From Carya illinoinensis (lineage: Eukaryota > Streptophyta > Magnoliopsida > Fagales > Juglandaceae): DNA of 64,000 bases. The notes under the pieces are model-generated. The model saw nothing but the letters and a program-made list of their open reading frames with translations, ran no database searches and had not been told where the DNA came from. Each line of letters starts with the position of its first letter. Positions within the stretch are counted from its first letter, which is position 1. The translations under genes and the position numbers were made by a program. Positions 1-11,475 of this stretch are shown in pieces. The stretch spans positions 11,255,501 through 11,319,500 of the forward strand of contig NC_056754.1 of the NCBI RefSeq assembly GCF_018687715.1. The letters are read 5' to 3'.

Positions 1-176
1 ATGTATTGTTATGCTATTTATAATAATTATTATAGGAGGAAAATGTGTTTCCCTTTTGATATTGCCCCTTCCTTCTTGTACCTTGTTCTCATTCTATATT
101 GGTGTCTCTCTTGTACAGATCCTGTGGGGTTGCCCCTTTTGTGCTTTTTAATAAAGGTTTATTACTTATAAAAAAT
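1..176 (+). mobile_element. 5'-truncated L1-type LINE tail inside a CPSF100 intron
   Basis: The stretch ends with the 3' signature seen at other plant L1 insertions in this window: a 'tttaataaaggtttattact' run followed by 'tataaaaaa'. It lies upstream of the first visible CPSF100 exon, so it is probably in an intron. No coding sequence is visible and the left end is beyond the window. The assignment rests on tail resemblance only. Confidence 0.5.
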
Positions 177-538
177 TCATTTTAAATCTTCATTCTTCGC
201 CGCATGTGATAGTCTTTTTGAACAAAAAGCAATAGCGTGCTTTATTGTAGCGTTTCAAGGAATATATTAATTAATAATTTTTTATAAGTATCTTTTGTTT
301 TTGGTTCATAAAAAATAGCTCATATTGATGAAATTTTACTTAATATTGAAACATGCTGAAATATCGGACCTCATTTAAGATTTTATGAATGTGGAATCAT
401 TGCCATATATTTTGCCTGTGCTTCTTTATAATGTGGCTTGAAAACTTGAAATGATGGACAACTTTTCTTTTGGGCGTAGAGGCTCTCATAAGTTCTTGAT
501 GTGATGTTGTTTTGGTTTCTTGAATTTGGCTTTTTCAG

Positions 539-2808
539 GTGCAAGTGAAGTGTTCATTGATTTACATGGACTTTGAGGGCCGTTCCGATGGGCGTTCTAT
601 TAAATCAATTCTCTCCCATGTGGCTCCCCTAAAGCTAGTGAGAATGCATTTTATGCTCGTTAATTTACAATTTCCCCAATTATTATTCAACTTATGTTAG
701 TTAAGGTCAAGATTTTGAAGTCTATATTGCTTAGCATCCCTTGTTCCTTCATAACATGCCATTACTTGCAATTGTTGTGTTACCATGATCATGCACATGC
801 ATTTTGCATGTGCGCTTTTCACATGATTATGTAACAATTGAGTCACATAAGTAGTGCAAATTTACAAGTTATCATGCTTGTTTGGATGTCCAGTACTTTT
901 TTCTGCACAATTAGAAGTTTTCTAAATGAGGTTGTAAGTGGTCTAAAAGGGGCTGGCTGAAGACATGTGAAGCTCTACAGTGGTAGGAAGGGGTGACACT
1001 GATTTTTTAGGTGTCATTTCTGGTTTTTGTTCGGCACTTGCATGTGGAGTCTTGACTGGTTTTTACTTTTTTCCTTGGAGGTTCTGGTGCATGGATCTGC
1101 GGAGGCCACAGAGCATTTGAAGCAACACTGCTTGAAACACGTTTGCCCTCATGTTTATGCTCCCCATATTGAGGAAACAATTGATGTCACCTCTGATTTG
1201 TGTGCTTACAAGGTATAATAAGATAAATCTGTTTTCTTCGTGGGCCAATTTTTTCAGAAACTAAACTCATATTTTTCCTACATGATATATAGGTACAACT
1301 TTCTGAGAGGCTGATGAGTAATGTGCTCTTTAAGAAGGTGAGGATGCAGTAGTCTTTTTGCTCAACAATATTATATCATCCCCAGTACATCTGATTTAAG
1401 TGCAATTACAGCTCGGAGATTATGAAATAGCTTGGGTTGATGCGGAGGTAGGGAAGACAGAGAACGGTATGCTGTCTTTACTTCCGTGTTCAAAGGCAGC
1501 ACCAACGCATAGATCTGTTCTTGTTGGTGATCTAAAAATGGCAGATTTTAAGCAGTTTCTATCCAGTAAGGGCATCCAGGTACAGTCTCTCCACTCTGCT
1601 TAAAATTTTCACTTTTTTTATTCCTTTTCTTTTTTGTGCGGGTTGGTGGGGTGGGGATGGTCAATAACCAATCAATATCTCAGATATGGCAAAACCCAAT
1701 TGGTTCTGCTTGGCCAGTGAGAATTCTCAGATGAGAATTTTGAGTTTTAAGATTAAATGTTAAAATATTATATTTTAATATTGTTATTATTTTGGGATTT
1801 GAAAAAGTTAAGAAAAAGTTGAATTGTTTATTATATTTTGTATGGAGATTTGAAAAAGTTGTAATGATGAGATGAGAATTTTGAATTTGAGATGAAAATT
1901 TTCAAATGCCAAACCAAACCAAAAATCATAATTTTTCATCTCAAACACAAAATTCTCATCTCATCATTACAATTTTCACAAATCCCTATCAAAATCATAA
2001 TAAATAATTCAATTTTTTCAAATCCCAAAACAAATATAAATATTTTAATATTTTATCTTAAAATTCAAAATTTTCATCTTAAAATTCTCTACTATCAAAC
2101 TGAAATGAGCTGGTCAATGATCAAGACGTGTCAGTCGATTGGACTGCCGATGTGTCTGGCCTGTAAAAAAGTTTGGTCCCTTAGGTCTGGTTTAGATATA
2201 AAAGTTCTCCAACTCATCTTAATTATTAAAAATTTTTTAAATTCTCACAAAATATAATAAATAATTCAATTTTTTCAAATTTCAAAACAATAATAATATT
2301 AAAAAATAATTTTCTAACAATATTTTATCAAACTTTCATTTCAACTCAACTCATCTCAGCTTACTATTCAAATCTCTCCAAATAAGTTGTGGCTTGGAGC
2401 CAGGCTTGGGAAAACTTCAGGCCAGTTTCGGATGTGCTTAATAGAGGAAAAAGATTATAACTTGTTAAAGTTTACAGGTTGAATTTGCTGGTGGGGCTTT
2501 ACGATGCGGCGAGTATGTGACCCTACGCAAGATTGGGGATGCGAGCCAGAAAGTGAGTGATTCTGGTTTACATTTCTGTTTTCAGCTGTGCAACTTAAAA
2601 TGAAATTCGTCTTGCTTTCAATCCAGTATCAGTTATAAACGAAGACGAATTCCTCGCCAGTTTGCAGATGAAAAGCTTCACCACTAACTCCTTTTGTTTT
2701 TGGCAGGGTGGCGCTTCTGGTCCTCAGCAAATTCTCATTGAAGGCCCTTTGTGTGAGGATTATTACAAGATCCGGGACTATCTGTGTTCCCAGTTTTTTT
2801 TGCTTTAA
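539..2808 (+). CDS. CPSF100: CPSF100 (cleavage and polyadenylation specificity factor subunit 2), C-terminal exons, partial
   Basis: Six exons join in frame with GT-AG introns: 539-637, 1081-1212, 1293-1337, 1412-1579, 2478-2552 and 2707-2808 (TAA). They encode the last 206 residues; the 5' part is outside the window. The protein matches plant CPSF100 from memory almost throughout. Recognisable stretches are SIKSILSHVAPLKLVLVHG, HVCPHVYAPHIEETIDVTSD, VLVGDLKMADFKQFLSSKG and GPQQILIEGPLCEDYYKIRD. CPSF100 is the inactive metallo-beta-lactamase/beta-CASP partner of the endonuclease CPSF73 in the nuclear complex that recognises AAUAAA-type signals and cleaves pre-mRNA. This segment covers the end of the beta-CASP/RMMBL part and the C-terminal domain. 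The reading frame is unbroken and looks functional. The 898-bp intron at 1580-2477 is filled by two MITE-like repeats. Splice sites are inferred from sequence and family similarity. Confidence 0.95.
1719..2089. repeat. Long foldback (inverted-repeat) MITE in a CPSF100 intron
   Basis: The left arm (1719 to about 1905) is nearly the reverse complement of the right arm (about 1915 to 2089). Both carry the family motif of 'ctcatctcatcattacaatt' followed by 'ataataaataattcaatttt' and 'ttttcaaatcccaaaac'. Each arm looks like one copy of the AT-rich MITE seen singly at 2183, 26347 and 45803. This suggests two copies inserted head to head, or a duplicated inversion. The transcribed intron would fold into a hairpin of roughly 170 bp. 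Confidence 0.75.
2183..2385. mobile_element. AT-rich MITE, same family as 26347 and 45803
   Basis: This single-arm copy contains 'aatataataaataattcaa', 'aataataatattaaaaaata' and 'atttcaactcaactcatctc'. Its ends, 'gtttagata' and the complement of 'tattcaaatc', are imperfectly inverted. It lies in the same CPSF100 intron as the foldback. The superfamily was not determined, because the target-site duplication is unclear. Confidence 0.55.
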
Positions 2809-4643
2809 ATAATTTTTTCACAATCTGTAATCCCATTTGGCTAACACTCGATGAGAAATTGGAGGTACTTCCTGTAGGCGGAGAATACTGAGTTCCAAGT
2901 AATTCTGCAAAATGTAGTTAGAGTTTAAAGGTACTTTTGTAAATGTCTCGTCTTTGGTTGGCATTCATATGCATGGGAAACTGCTCTGATATTCCCTTTT
3001 TTCTTCTTTTCAAGTATATTACATTTATTTCCAATTCTATACGTTACATATGGAGTCGTTTGGACATTTCAAGTGCGAATAATTGTTAAATAATTTGAGT
3101 TAAGATATTTTATTGAATTTTTTAAAAAATGAGAGAGAAAAAATTGCATAAAAAATTATAAAATTAAAAATTTATTTGAATATAATTTTTTAATATAATT
3201 TTTGTTTTGAAGTTTATAAAAGTTGTATTGATTTTTATTTTTTGTAAAGTTTATAAAAATTGTATTGATTTTTATGTTTGGATACTGATTAGGTAATAAT
3301 TAAATAAAAATGATTAAATGAAAAAATTTAAAAGTTTAAAATTTAAAATTAAAAAATAATTTTAGTATTTGAGAATGGAATGAGGATTTTATGTATCATT
3401 TGCATGTCCAAACGTTTCCATATTCTCAGATTCTCTATAGAATCATAGATAGGTGGGCCCGGATTATCTACTCATCTACGGGTAGAATGTCAGTTATTTA
3501 CAATAGGAGAATACTATTTCTACAGAGAATTTTTATCGAATTTTATTTATTTATTAAGTAAGTACTTTTAAATGAATATGTGATTTTTTTTTTTATTTTT
3601 TAAAAATGTTTAAATAGCTTAAAAAAATAGTGAAAGAAAAAGTTAAAAAAAAAAAAAAAAAAAGAGTTGCACTTGTGGATTTCGGTGGAAATTGAAGCTC
3701 CTTATTTGCAAAGGCCAAATAAATGTAGCGTTTTTATCTGGAAATAAAAAAGGTTGGCTTTGTAAGACTGGAGTTGCTCTAAAGGGACAAAAAAAAAAAA
3801 AAAAAAAAAAAAATGGTTGTCTTTTCCGAAACTCCAGGTTCCCGTAATTTCTCTCTAAAATATATTGTAAATTTGATATCAGACAGAATTTAGATATATT
3901 TTGACAGTTAAGTTTAACATATAATTAAATAAAAAATAAGAGATTCATTAAAAACACAGAATTTTACTATTATAACAAAATTTTAATAAATACATAAAAT
4001 ATATACGTATAAAAAAATTTGACCAAAATCCCTTCTTAATATAGAAACGAAACATTATCATAAAGGGTAAAAAATATTTAAAATTAAGAATTTGAAGAAA
4101 AAAATAATTGATTTTGAGGTCGAAAACCATGCACATTGAATGTAGCTGGGTGACTAGAACATGTTCACTAAAAATAGCTTTTCAAATTAGGGTTATATGC
4201 GCCAGTCTACTACCTATAACTTTTAAAAGTTATGGTTAAAATACGATACGCGTATTCAAAATTGTGAAAAAATCATTCTTTGTTTACTGTCCGTCGCTGA
4301 TATGCTCTTTCGATATAGTTTAACACCATCAACATGCATTCTGAAAATTCAGCAGAGTCTGATTCTCGGTTCTCCTTCCATCAAAATTGAAGTTAGTTCC
4401 GTAAATTTTCTGCAACTATTCATCCTGCAAGGATGGTGGTGAGTATGCAGCATTGCAGCTGCACGGGTAAAGAACAAATTTTCCTGTCGTTAATTCTGCG
4501 ATTCTTCCTGTTTATATTTTTCTCGAAAGTAAATATTGATTCACCCCATCAACTCCGAAAAGGCAAATTTGCGAAAGGGAAGCGAAAAGTGAAAAGGAAA
4601 AAAAAAAAGAAGAAAAGAAACCAATGTTAGAGGGAGCAATGAA
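2809..4643. other. CPSF100 3' UTR and intergenic DNA
   Basis: The first ~200 bases should hold the CPSF100 3' UTR. The rest is AT-rich with one MITE (3055-3417), an A-run at 3644-3663 and an A-run at 3790-3812. No open frame here resembles a protein. The small frames at 3948-4136 and 4433-4630 are low-complexity or AT-driven. Confidence 0.6.
3055..3417. mobile_element. MITE with 'cgtttggaca' terminal inverted repeats
   Basis: The left end reads 'gtcgtttggacatttcaag' and the right end reads 'cttgcatgtcc'-like bases then 'aaacgttt', so about 12 bp are inverted at the tips. The interior is AT-rich, with internal duplications of 'agtttataaaa' and 'ttgtattgatttttat'. It is non-coding. The exact tips and target-site duplication are not resolved. 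Confidence 0.6.
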
Positions 4644-4649
4644 CACGTG
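4644..4649. promoter_or_regulatory. G-box (CACGTG) upstream of the SLH-domain gene
   Basis: A palindromic CACGTG lies 237 bases before the start codon at 4881. G-boxes bind bZIP and bHLH factors and are common in light- and ABA-responsive plant promoters. That fits a plastid-targeted product, but function is inferred from one hexamer. No clear TATA box was picked out. Confidence 0.3.
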
Positions 4650-4880
4650 CTGCTACAGCCTACACACGCAGTGACAGGCACAAAATCACACTCATCCACT
4701 ACAGTACACAACAAACAAAAACCCTAGAAATTCCCCCCAATCTCCTACACTTCAGTTATCTCTTCCTCTTCCTCTACCCATGTGGTTGTAGGCTAGCTCC
4801 TCGGAATTCTCACTCATATCTCCGGATTCTAATCCTAGCTCACCACTGATTCCGTCCTTTCTAGCTTTCATTTTTTTTCT

Positions 4881-5929
4881 ATGGCTTCTACGACTGCCAC
4901 GTGCTCCCCGAGTTCTCTCCAGCTCCGACTCGCTTTCAATTGCCGCAGATCCCCGGAAATTCTCGTCCGGTTGCGGATGGGGAAGCCGGTTTCTCAGTTT
5001 CGGGTGCTCTGTGTAGCTCAAGACGAATCCAGAAACGGAAGTGCATCGGGACGCCGTCGTGATTGGGCTCTGTGGGTCGGTTCCGATTCTGCAGCTAATG
5101 GGTTCTCAGGATGGTCCGAGTCCGATGGTAATGACGAGTCTGTTGAGTCTCAGAGGAAGAAATGGTTTGGAGGTAAGGACAGTTCTGTATTGACAGTTGC
5201 TTTTGATCTTCTGCTCTCTGTTTGACAGAAACTCGGGTATTGATATGAAAAGGAAAGAAAATTTTCTTAGAGAATATGATGTATAATTTGTTGAGGATTT
5301 CTACTCTCTCTCTTTTTTATTTTTATTTATTTTTATTATTTATTTATTTTTTATCATCTTTTAATTTTTAGTTATAGAATATTGAGGAGCTGAGCTAAAT
5401 AAATATATGTTATTTTATGGGCACTGTTGAGCTGTGGGTGTTGCTTTATAAATTTATCTCATAAATAGGATAGGATTGGCATATATTAGCAAATTTTGAA
5501 CGTAATGACAATTGTACCAATTCAGACAAATTATTTATTTTCCTGGTTAAGTTGGCGAAATGACTTGCATTTTCTGTTGAATGCATATATTGCCTCCATT
5601 GTCTTGATTAGTAACGTTGCAGCGATGTTGTGTTATGTTTGATATCTATGCCCAGAATTTCTAAAGTAGAGATTAAATACATCAGAAATGACTTTTTGAT
5701 TTTCATGTTTGCTGCTTTTGGAGCTGTTTGGTATCTCTATCGACTAATTAACACTTTTAAAGTAGCTTGCTTTCATGGTTTGTGGGAGCAGGAGTAGCTG
5801 GAGTCATCCTTTTCTCGGGGCTTGCATTTGCAGCATTGTCTTTCAGTAAACGAAACAATTTGAGTAAGTTGTCATTTTCCCTCATGTAATCCTTTGTCGC
5901 ATTGGTGGCTAATGTTTTGTTCTGAATCT

Positions 5930-5979
<50 letters not shown>

Positions 5980-8457
5980 ATATATGGCTATAGGTCAATG
6001 TTTGGGTTTTGAATACATTTCTGTTTTATAGGTCCTGTGTTTATCAGAACAAATTTAGCTGAGTATTGTTTGCTATGTCGCTAATCTTTTGCTGTATCTA
6101 TGAATGCATGTATGATTCTACGTAGGATCAAGCCAACTGATGGAGCCCTTGACTATTCAGCAGGAAGTGTCATTGGCCTCTGATGACCTGAATGATGACG
6201 TTAAAGATGGGAATGCAAGTGGAAATATTAAGCCAGAAGATAATAGTCTGGATGGTGGGACAGGTACATTTAAGGATTCTTCTTCATCTCCTGGATTTGA
6301 TGAAAATCCCAGCAAAAGTAAAAGTAGTGATGATTCTGACTGCGGGGTATCATCAGTACAAGATGTTGTATATGCATCTAATGTTACTGATGGCAATAAA
6401 AATGCTTCCATTCAAGAAGATTTGCAGCATGAATCAACTTTTGATGACACCCTTAATTTGCCTGAATCTGAAAATGTTGGTGATACTTTTGTTACCTCTG
6501 GATTTAAAGATGTTGACAACAACTCTCCTGTGGGTACCACAGAATTAAGTTCTGAGCTTACTGAGAACCCTGTTAATGTCAAACAAAGCAATTTGTTAGT
6601 CTCTGATGCTAATCCGTCAGAGCTCAACATTGACCTCCAGGATGAAATACATAGTTCAAGTGAGCATCAAAATCCTAATCTTTCATTGGATTCTTCTTTT
6701 ACGACTGTTGCCCACACAGTCAATGAGCCCGTGGCTCTGAATGGCTCCGCCAATTCACAGTTATATACAACTTTAGAAACTCAAGACTCACCTGAAAATG
6801 ATATAGAGACTGTAGCCCAACCTTCAACCAAAGAAAATCCTGGCCTTGTTGAAACAGAACAGGTCTCAGCTGAGAAGAATAGTTCTTCCCTGGAAGTTCA
6901 TAACTTTAGTGAAAGTGAGCCATCTGGAACTTCTCTGTCGGCGTTAGCCTACACTTTTGCAAATGAAAAAGGTTCAAACCATCCTAATGAGATGAATAGA
7001 AGCAGATCAGAATCACCATATCCTGGGAATTCCTTCTCCTCCACTGGTATACCTGCTCCATCTGTCGTTTCTGCAGCTCTACAGGTGCTTCCTGGAAAGG
7101 TTTTGGTTCCTGCAGTTGTTGATCAGGCTCAGGGTCATGCACTGGCCGCACTTCAAGTTTTAAAGGTACTTCTTTGACCTCATTAATTGTGCATATGATC
7201 TAGCTAATTTTTTTTTTTTGGATAAGTAATAAACTTTATTGATCAAATGCAAATATGATCTAGCTATTTTGTAGGATGTTCTTGTAAAAAAAATTATTTT
7301 GTAATATGTATGGGACAATCATGCTTTTCAAATCTTGAATACTATTGTAATCTTCTTGAATTTTCAGTCTTTGTTCTTGTTTTACTAGATTGCAAGAAAA
7401 GATAATTAAACGAAAGTAAAGTGCATTCCCCATATTCATCTTGTCAATGAGCTATGATAATTGTTAGGAGTGCTTGATCTTCTTCATATTTTCTTTGCTC
7501 TTACTCGTGCCTTTCGGTGCCTTGTGTTAGAACTGAGAGTCGATAGGACTAAATTTTGGCAACTAGCTTGATGCAGTGGCTTTAATGTGGACCATACTTT
7601 TGCTTATAAAAAAAAAAAAATGTGGACCATACTTCTATGGGTGAATAATCAAAATGAAAATATTTTGCTGCAGTTATCATGTTGTCCTTAGGATATTTAT
7701 GTGAAGCTTTCTAGATAGCATTTCCATGAAAAGGTTAAACATCATAATGCTTTTCAGGTCATTGAGGCTGATGTTCAACCTAGTGATCTATGTACCCGTC
7801 GTGACTATGCTCGTTGGTTAGTCTCTGCAAGCAGTGCCCTTTCCAGGTATATATTTCTCTCTTCTTGCTGTGAAGTGTTATGTTGCTTCTGGGATATCAG
7901 CATCTCACTAGCCATTATAAATTATAATGTGTACATTTTTGTCTTTGTAAGATCATAAAATGGATCAATTTTTGTCCACCTGTAGGAACACAATTTCAAA
8001 AGTATATCCTGCAATGTATATAGAAAATGTTTCTGAGCTTGCATTTGACGATATCACACCCGATGACCCTGATTTTGCATCCATTCAAGGTGAGAATTGG
8101 ATATTAAATTTGGGGCAATAATAGTAGTAGAAGTCCTACCAGTGTGTTAAGCTATTTCTGTTGCTTCATAATTTGTAATTGATTTGGATGTTACAGGCTT
8201 GGCAGAAGCTGGACTTATTGCAAGTAAGCTTTCAAGACGGGATATGATTTCTTCTTTAGATGAAGACCAGAGTCCATTCTACTTTTCTCCAGAAAGGTGC
8301 TTACAAAATTCCAATGCAACATACAAGTAATTAAAAAAAAGGAACATTTCCCAGCGACATAACCTGTTTTAATTTTTCTAGATTAGTTTTTCTTTTTCAA
8401 TACTAACTGCATTCTGAAATCTGGTGTATGCTATTGGAAATTTTTTTGATAGGTCAA

Positions 8458-8488
<31 letters not shown>

Positions 8489-10428
8489 CTTTTTTAAATA
8501 AGAACAACAAATGTTACTTGTAAAAAAAATTAAGAATAGCATATGCTTATGGAATTAGAATAAGCCAGAGTGGTTTCTCAGTTTCTATGAACCATTTTTA
8601 ATAGTAATTCCTTGTACACGATGTTTGATTACTCAGACATGATATCCTTGATGTCTCAGATTGTGGGGAAGGAAGTATATCAATTATTTTATGTTACCTT
8701 CTCTTTCTTCTATTTTTCTTGATGCAGACCTCTATCACGTCAAGACCTTATCAGTTGGAAGATGACTTTAGAAAAAAGACAGCTCCCTGAAGCGGACAGA
8801 AAGGTTTCTTAATTAAAATTTGGTTTGATATTATTCTTTTAGCTATTGTGTTGCTAGTTTTAGTGAATGTATTTGTATTCTTCAAAACTTTGTATGGATT
8901 GACAGAAGCTGTATCAAATATCTGGTTTCATTGACGTTGATAAGATACACCCAGATGCATGTCCTGCACTTGTGGCTGATATATCTGCCGGAGAACAGGG
9001 AATCATAGCTCTTGCATTTGGTGAGTTTAAGTCCCTTGTAACTGCCTTTGCAAAAATTTTATCTTCAATTTTATAGTCAATCTGCGCCCTTTTTTCGGGG
9101 ATAGGTTACACACGACTCTTCCAGCCAGATAAACCAGTCACAAAAGCCCAGGCTGCTGTTGCCCTCGCAACTGGTGAGGCTTCTGACATTGTAAGCGAGG
9201 AGCTTGCACGAATAGAAGCAGAATCAATGGCAGAAAATGCAGTTGCGGCACATAGTGCATTAGTAGCTGAAGTTGAGAAAGATATCAATGCAAGTTTTGA
9301 AAAAGAGCTTTCCTTGGAGAGGGAAAAAATTGATGCTGTGGAGAGGATGGCTGAGGAGGCAAGGCAAGAATTGGAAAGATTAAGAACTGAGAGAGAGAAA
9401 GGTAATATTGCATTAATGAAGGAACGTGCTGCTGTTGAATCAGAAATGGAAATTCTTTCACGGCTGAGGCATGATGTCGAGGAGCAGTTGCAGAGCCTAA
9501 TGACTAGCAAGGCTGAAATATCATATGAAAAGGAAAGGACCAGCCAACTTCGGAAAGCAGCAGAAATTGAAAACCAGGAGATTGCCCGCTTACAGTATGA
9601 GCTAGAGGTTGAGCGAAAAGCATTGTCTATGGCCAGGTACGAGAGCAAAGTTCTCTTTCTAGGAGCCAGTCATTTTGTTGCATTTTGAAATTGATGCCAT
9701 TTTGAGAGAAATAATTTGGAGCAGATCTAGCAAGTATTTGGCGTCTATATTAGTTTATATACCTAAAGATCATGTTCCATGGATCTACTTAAACATGGTG
9801 ATCGACAAATTTTGAAGTTATTCATGCAGTACCTTTGCAAAATTATTTTTTGTTTTTTCTGGTATTTGACACCTAGGATGTGAATTCCTTATCAATCTGT
9901 TAAGCCTTTTTATGAATGCTATCTTTCTCATCCAGGGCTTGGGCTGAGGATGAGGCAAAAAGAGCAAGAGAACAAGCGAAAGTCCTGGAAGAGGCTCGAT
10001 ATCGCTGGGAGAGGCAAGGTATCAAAGTAGTTGTGGATGATAACCTTCGGGAAGAGACCACTGCTGGAGTTTCATGGCTTGATGCTGGAAAGCAGTTCTC
10101 GGTTGATGCAACGGTTAACAGGGCTGAGAACTTGGTGGACAAGCTCAAAACAATGGCAATGGATTTGAGAGGGAAATCCAGAGATATAATTGATAAAGTC
10201 ATCCAGAAGATAGCCTTGTTGATATCAAATTTGAGAGAATGGACTGCCAAGGCTGGAAAACGAGCTGAAGAGTTACAGCAAACTGCCATTTTGAGGGCAA
10301 GTAGATCAGCACAAGAGTTGCAGCAAAGCACGGCAGAATTTAGCTTGTCCCTCAGGGAAGGGACAAAGAGAGTCGCTGGAGATTGTAGGGACGGAGTGGA
10401 GAAACTCACCCAAAGGTTTAAGACATGA
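4881..10428 (+). CDS. Chloroplast-targeted SLH-domain and coiled-coil protein (AT5G23890/AT5G52410-like)
   Basis: Ten exons join without a break into 970 codons plus stop: 4881-5172, 5792-5863, 6126-7165, 7758-7846, 7986-8089, 8197-8296, 8728-8803, 8906-9020, 9105-9636 and 9936-10428. Residues 1-60 are Ser/Arg/Thr-rich and acid-poor, like a plastid transit peptide. Exon 2 encodes one membrane segment (GVAGVILFSGLAFAAL, about residues 98-115). Residues ~122-468 are acidic, Ser/Asn-rich and low complexity. Residues ~469-640 resemble S-layer-homology repeats: CTRRDYARWLVSASSALSR, then LAFDDITPDDPDFASIQGLA, then YTRLFQPDKPVTKAQAAVAL. Residues ~650-830 are a long Glu/Lys/Arg/Ala heptad-like coiled coil. 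The C-terminus is amphipathic. In bacteria SLH domains anchor proteins to the cell wall; their role in plant plastids is poorly known. The Arabidopsis comparison is from memory. Length is close to the family's ~950 residues and all frames are intact. Confidence 0.9.
5931..5975. repeat. (TC)n microsatellite in intron 2 of the SLH gene
   Basis: About 22 uninterrupted TC units lie in the intron between exons 2 and 3, 150 bp before the exon 3 acceptor. It is expected to vary in length. Confidence 0.95.
7193..7266 (-). mobile_element. Ultra-short LINE tail insertion with a 14-bp target-site duplication
   Basis: The 14-mer 'atatgatctagcta' occurs at 7193-7206 and again at 7253-7266. Between them is 46 bp of poly(T) plus 'ggataagtaataaacttta', the reverse complement of a plant L1 3' tail. 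The structure is an almost completely 5'-truncated LINE insertion in intron 3 of the SLH gene, in minus orientation. Confidence 0.8.
7584..7634 (+). mobile_element. Second ultra-short LINE-like insertion with a 16-bp target-site duplication
   Basis: The 16-mer 'aatgtggaccatactt' occurs at 7584-7599 and at 7619-7634. Only 'ttgcttat' and an A-run lie between, matching the last bases of an L1 tail. It sits in the same intron as the insertion at 7193 but in the opposite orientation. The duplication is exact, so target-primed insertion explains it better than replication slippage. Confidence 0.7.
8455..8509 (-). mobile_element. Poly(T) tract with LINE-tail-like end in intron 6
   Basis: A T-run of about 29 is followed by 'cttttttaaataag'. 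It is flanked by 'caacaa' on the left and 'aacaacaaa' on the right. It resembles the minus-strand LINE tails elsewhere in the window, but the putative duplication is short and low-complexity. Confidence 0.35.
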
Positions 10429-10452
10429 TCTCTCTCTCTCTCTCTCTCTCTC
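10429..10452. repeat. (TC)n microsatellite directly after the SLH gene stop codon
   Basis: The TGA at 10426-10428 is followed at once by about 12 TC units, placing a microsatellite at the first base of the 3' UTR. Confidence 0.9.
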
Positions 10453-10760
10453 CTCTTCAATAATTTTCTGCAGTGATTCGCTGCCGAGAACTCGGAAATG
10501 TAATTTTGTTTTCATCTTCCTCGCATCTTTCCCATGTATTTGTGCATTGGGGATTTGGTCTGCCGCGATACTGAGATGTAGAAGAAAATATCGGCACTGA
10601 AAAGTGATTTGTGTCCAATTGAAAACAAAGAGATGCAAATAAGGAATAATTGTAGAATAATATGATTTCGTCATTGATGATTTGCCAGTAGGAGACATTC
10701 AAGCAAACGAGTACAGGTGCTTTGAAAGAGTTGGGCAGTAAACCATCCAATCGTTATGGC

Positions 10761-10794
<34 letters not shown>

Positions 10795-11475
10795 TACATG
10801 GAAAATGAAAGAAATTTATAATATTTTTGATGAAGTTGATTGGTTGTAAAATAAGTTGAAAAATAGTTGTAAGAAATATCATAAATAAAAAACATTGCTA
10901 CTATCATATGTGAATACTGTAAAGATTAATGGAACGCCACAAGCATACTCGATTGATGATTTGGGTTCGGATAAAGCAGCTACCACCCGGATGGCGCTCG
11001 AGTCTCGCCGTTCTGATAAGAGAGAGGATGCACGGCAGAGGCATTGCAATTATAGGGGGAAGAAAAAACTCTGACAAAGGAGGAGATCTCCAGAGGACAA
11101 GACACCCTCTCGTGATGAAGAAACTCCTGAACCGGCTAATAAACCGGGCAATCGTCGAGAGAGGGTGATTGGAGCAACCAGGCTAAGAATTCATCTAATG
11201 GTAATTCTTCCTCTTTTTCATAGATTCTGTTTCTAAGGCTAACGATGGTAGCATTCTGGAAATATATAGCAGTTTTAATCATAGAAGAAGAAAGCATCTG
11301 CCCTTACTCACAAACAGGAAACTACTATATATTTACATACTTATATTTTTATTACTTCGCTTCTTTGTTTTTTGATACATTTAGGGAGGGGGGTTTCGAA
11401 CCCAAGCCCTCCATTGGAGGCTTGGGAGTTATGACAATTAGTTCACAAGCCTTTGATTTCAATAACTTATTCAGA
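10453..11475. other. SLH gene 3' UTR and intergenic DNA with a degenerate coding-like patch
   Basis: The 3' UTR probably runs to about 10650. An (AAT)n microsatellite lies at 10761-10791. From 10925 to about 11210 the base composition shifts to GC-rich and a hydrophilic Arg/Glu/Ser-rich reading is possible. It includes pieces such as ALESRRSDKRED and SRDEETPEPANKPGNRRERV, but only with a frameshift near 11070. I do not recognise the protein. It could be a broken gene fragment or retrocopy. No start, splice sites or intact frame support a live gene. Confidence 0.4.

Noticed and set aside
9106..9648. 180-codon minus-strand open frame
   Set aside because: It is the antisense shadow of exon 9 of the SLH gene, Ser/Ala-rich because the sense strand is Glu/Ala/Arg-rich.
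9900..10460. 186-codon minus-strand open frame
   Set aside because: Antisense shadow of exon 10 of the SLH gene, extended by the TC repeat.
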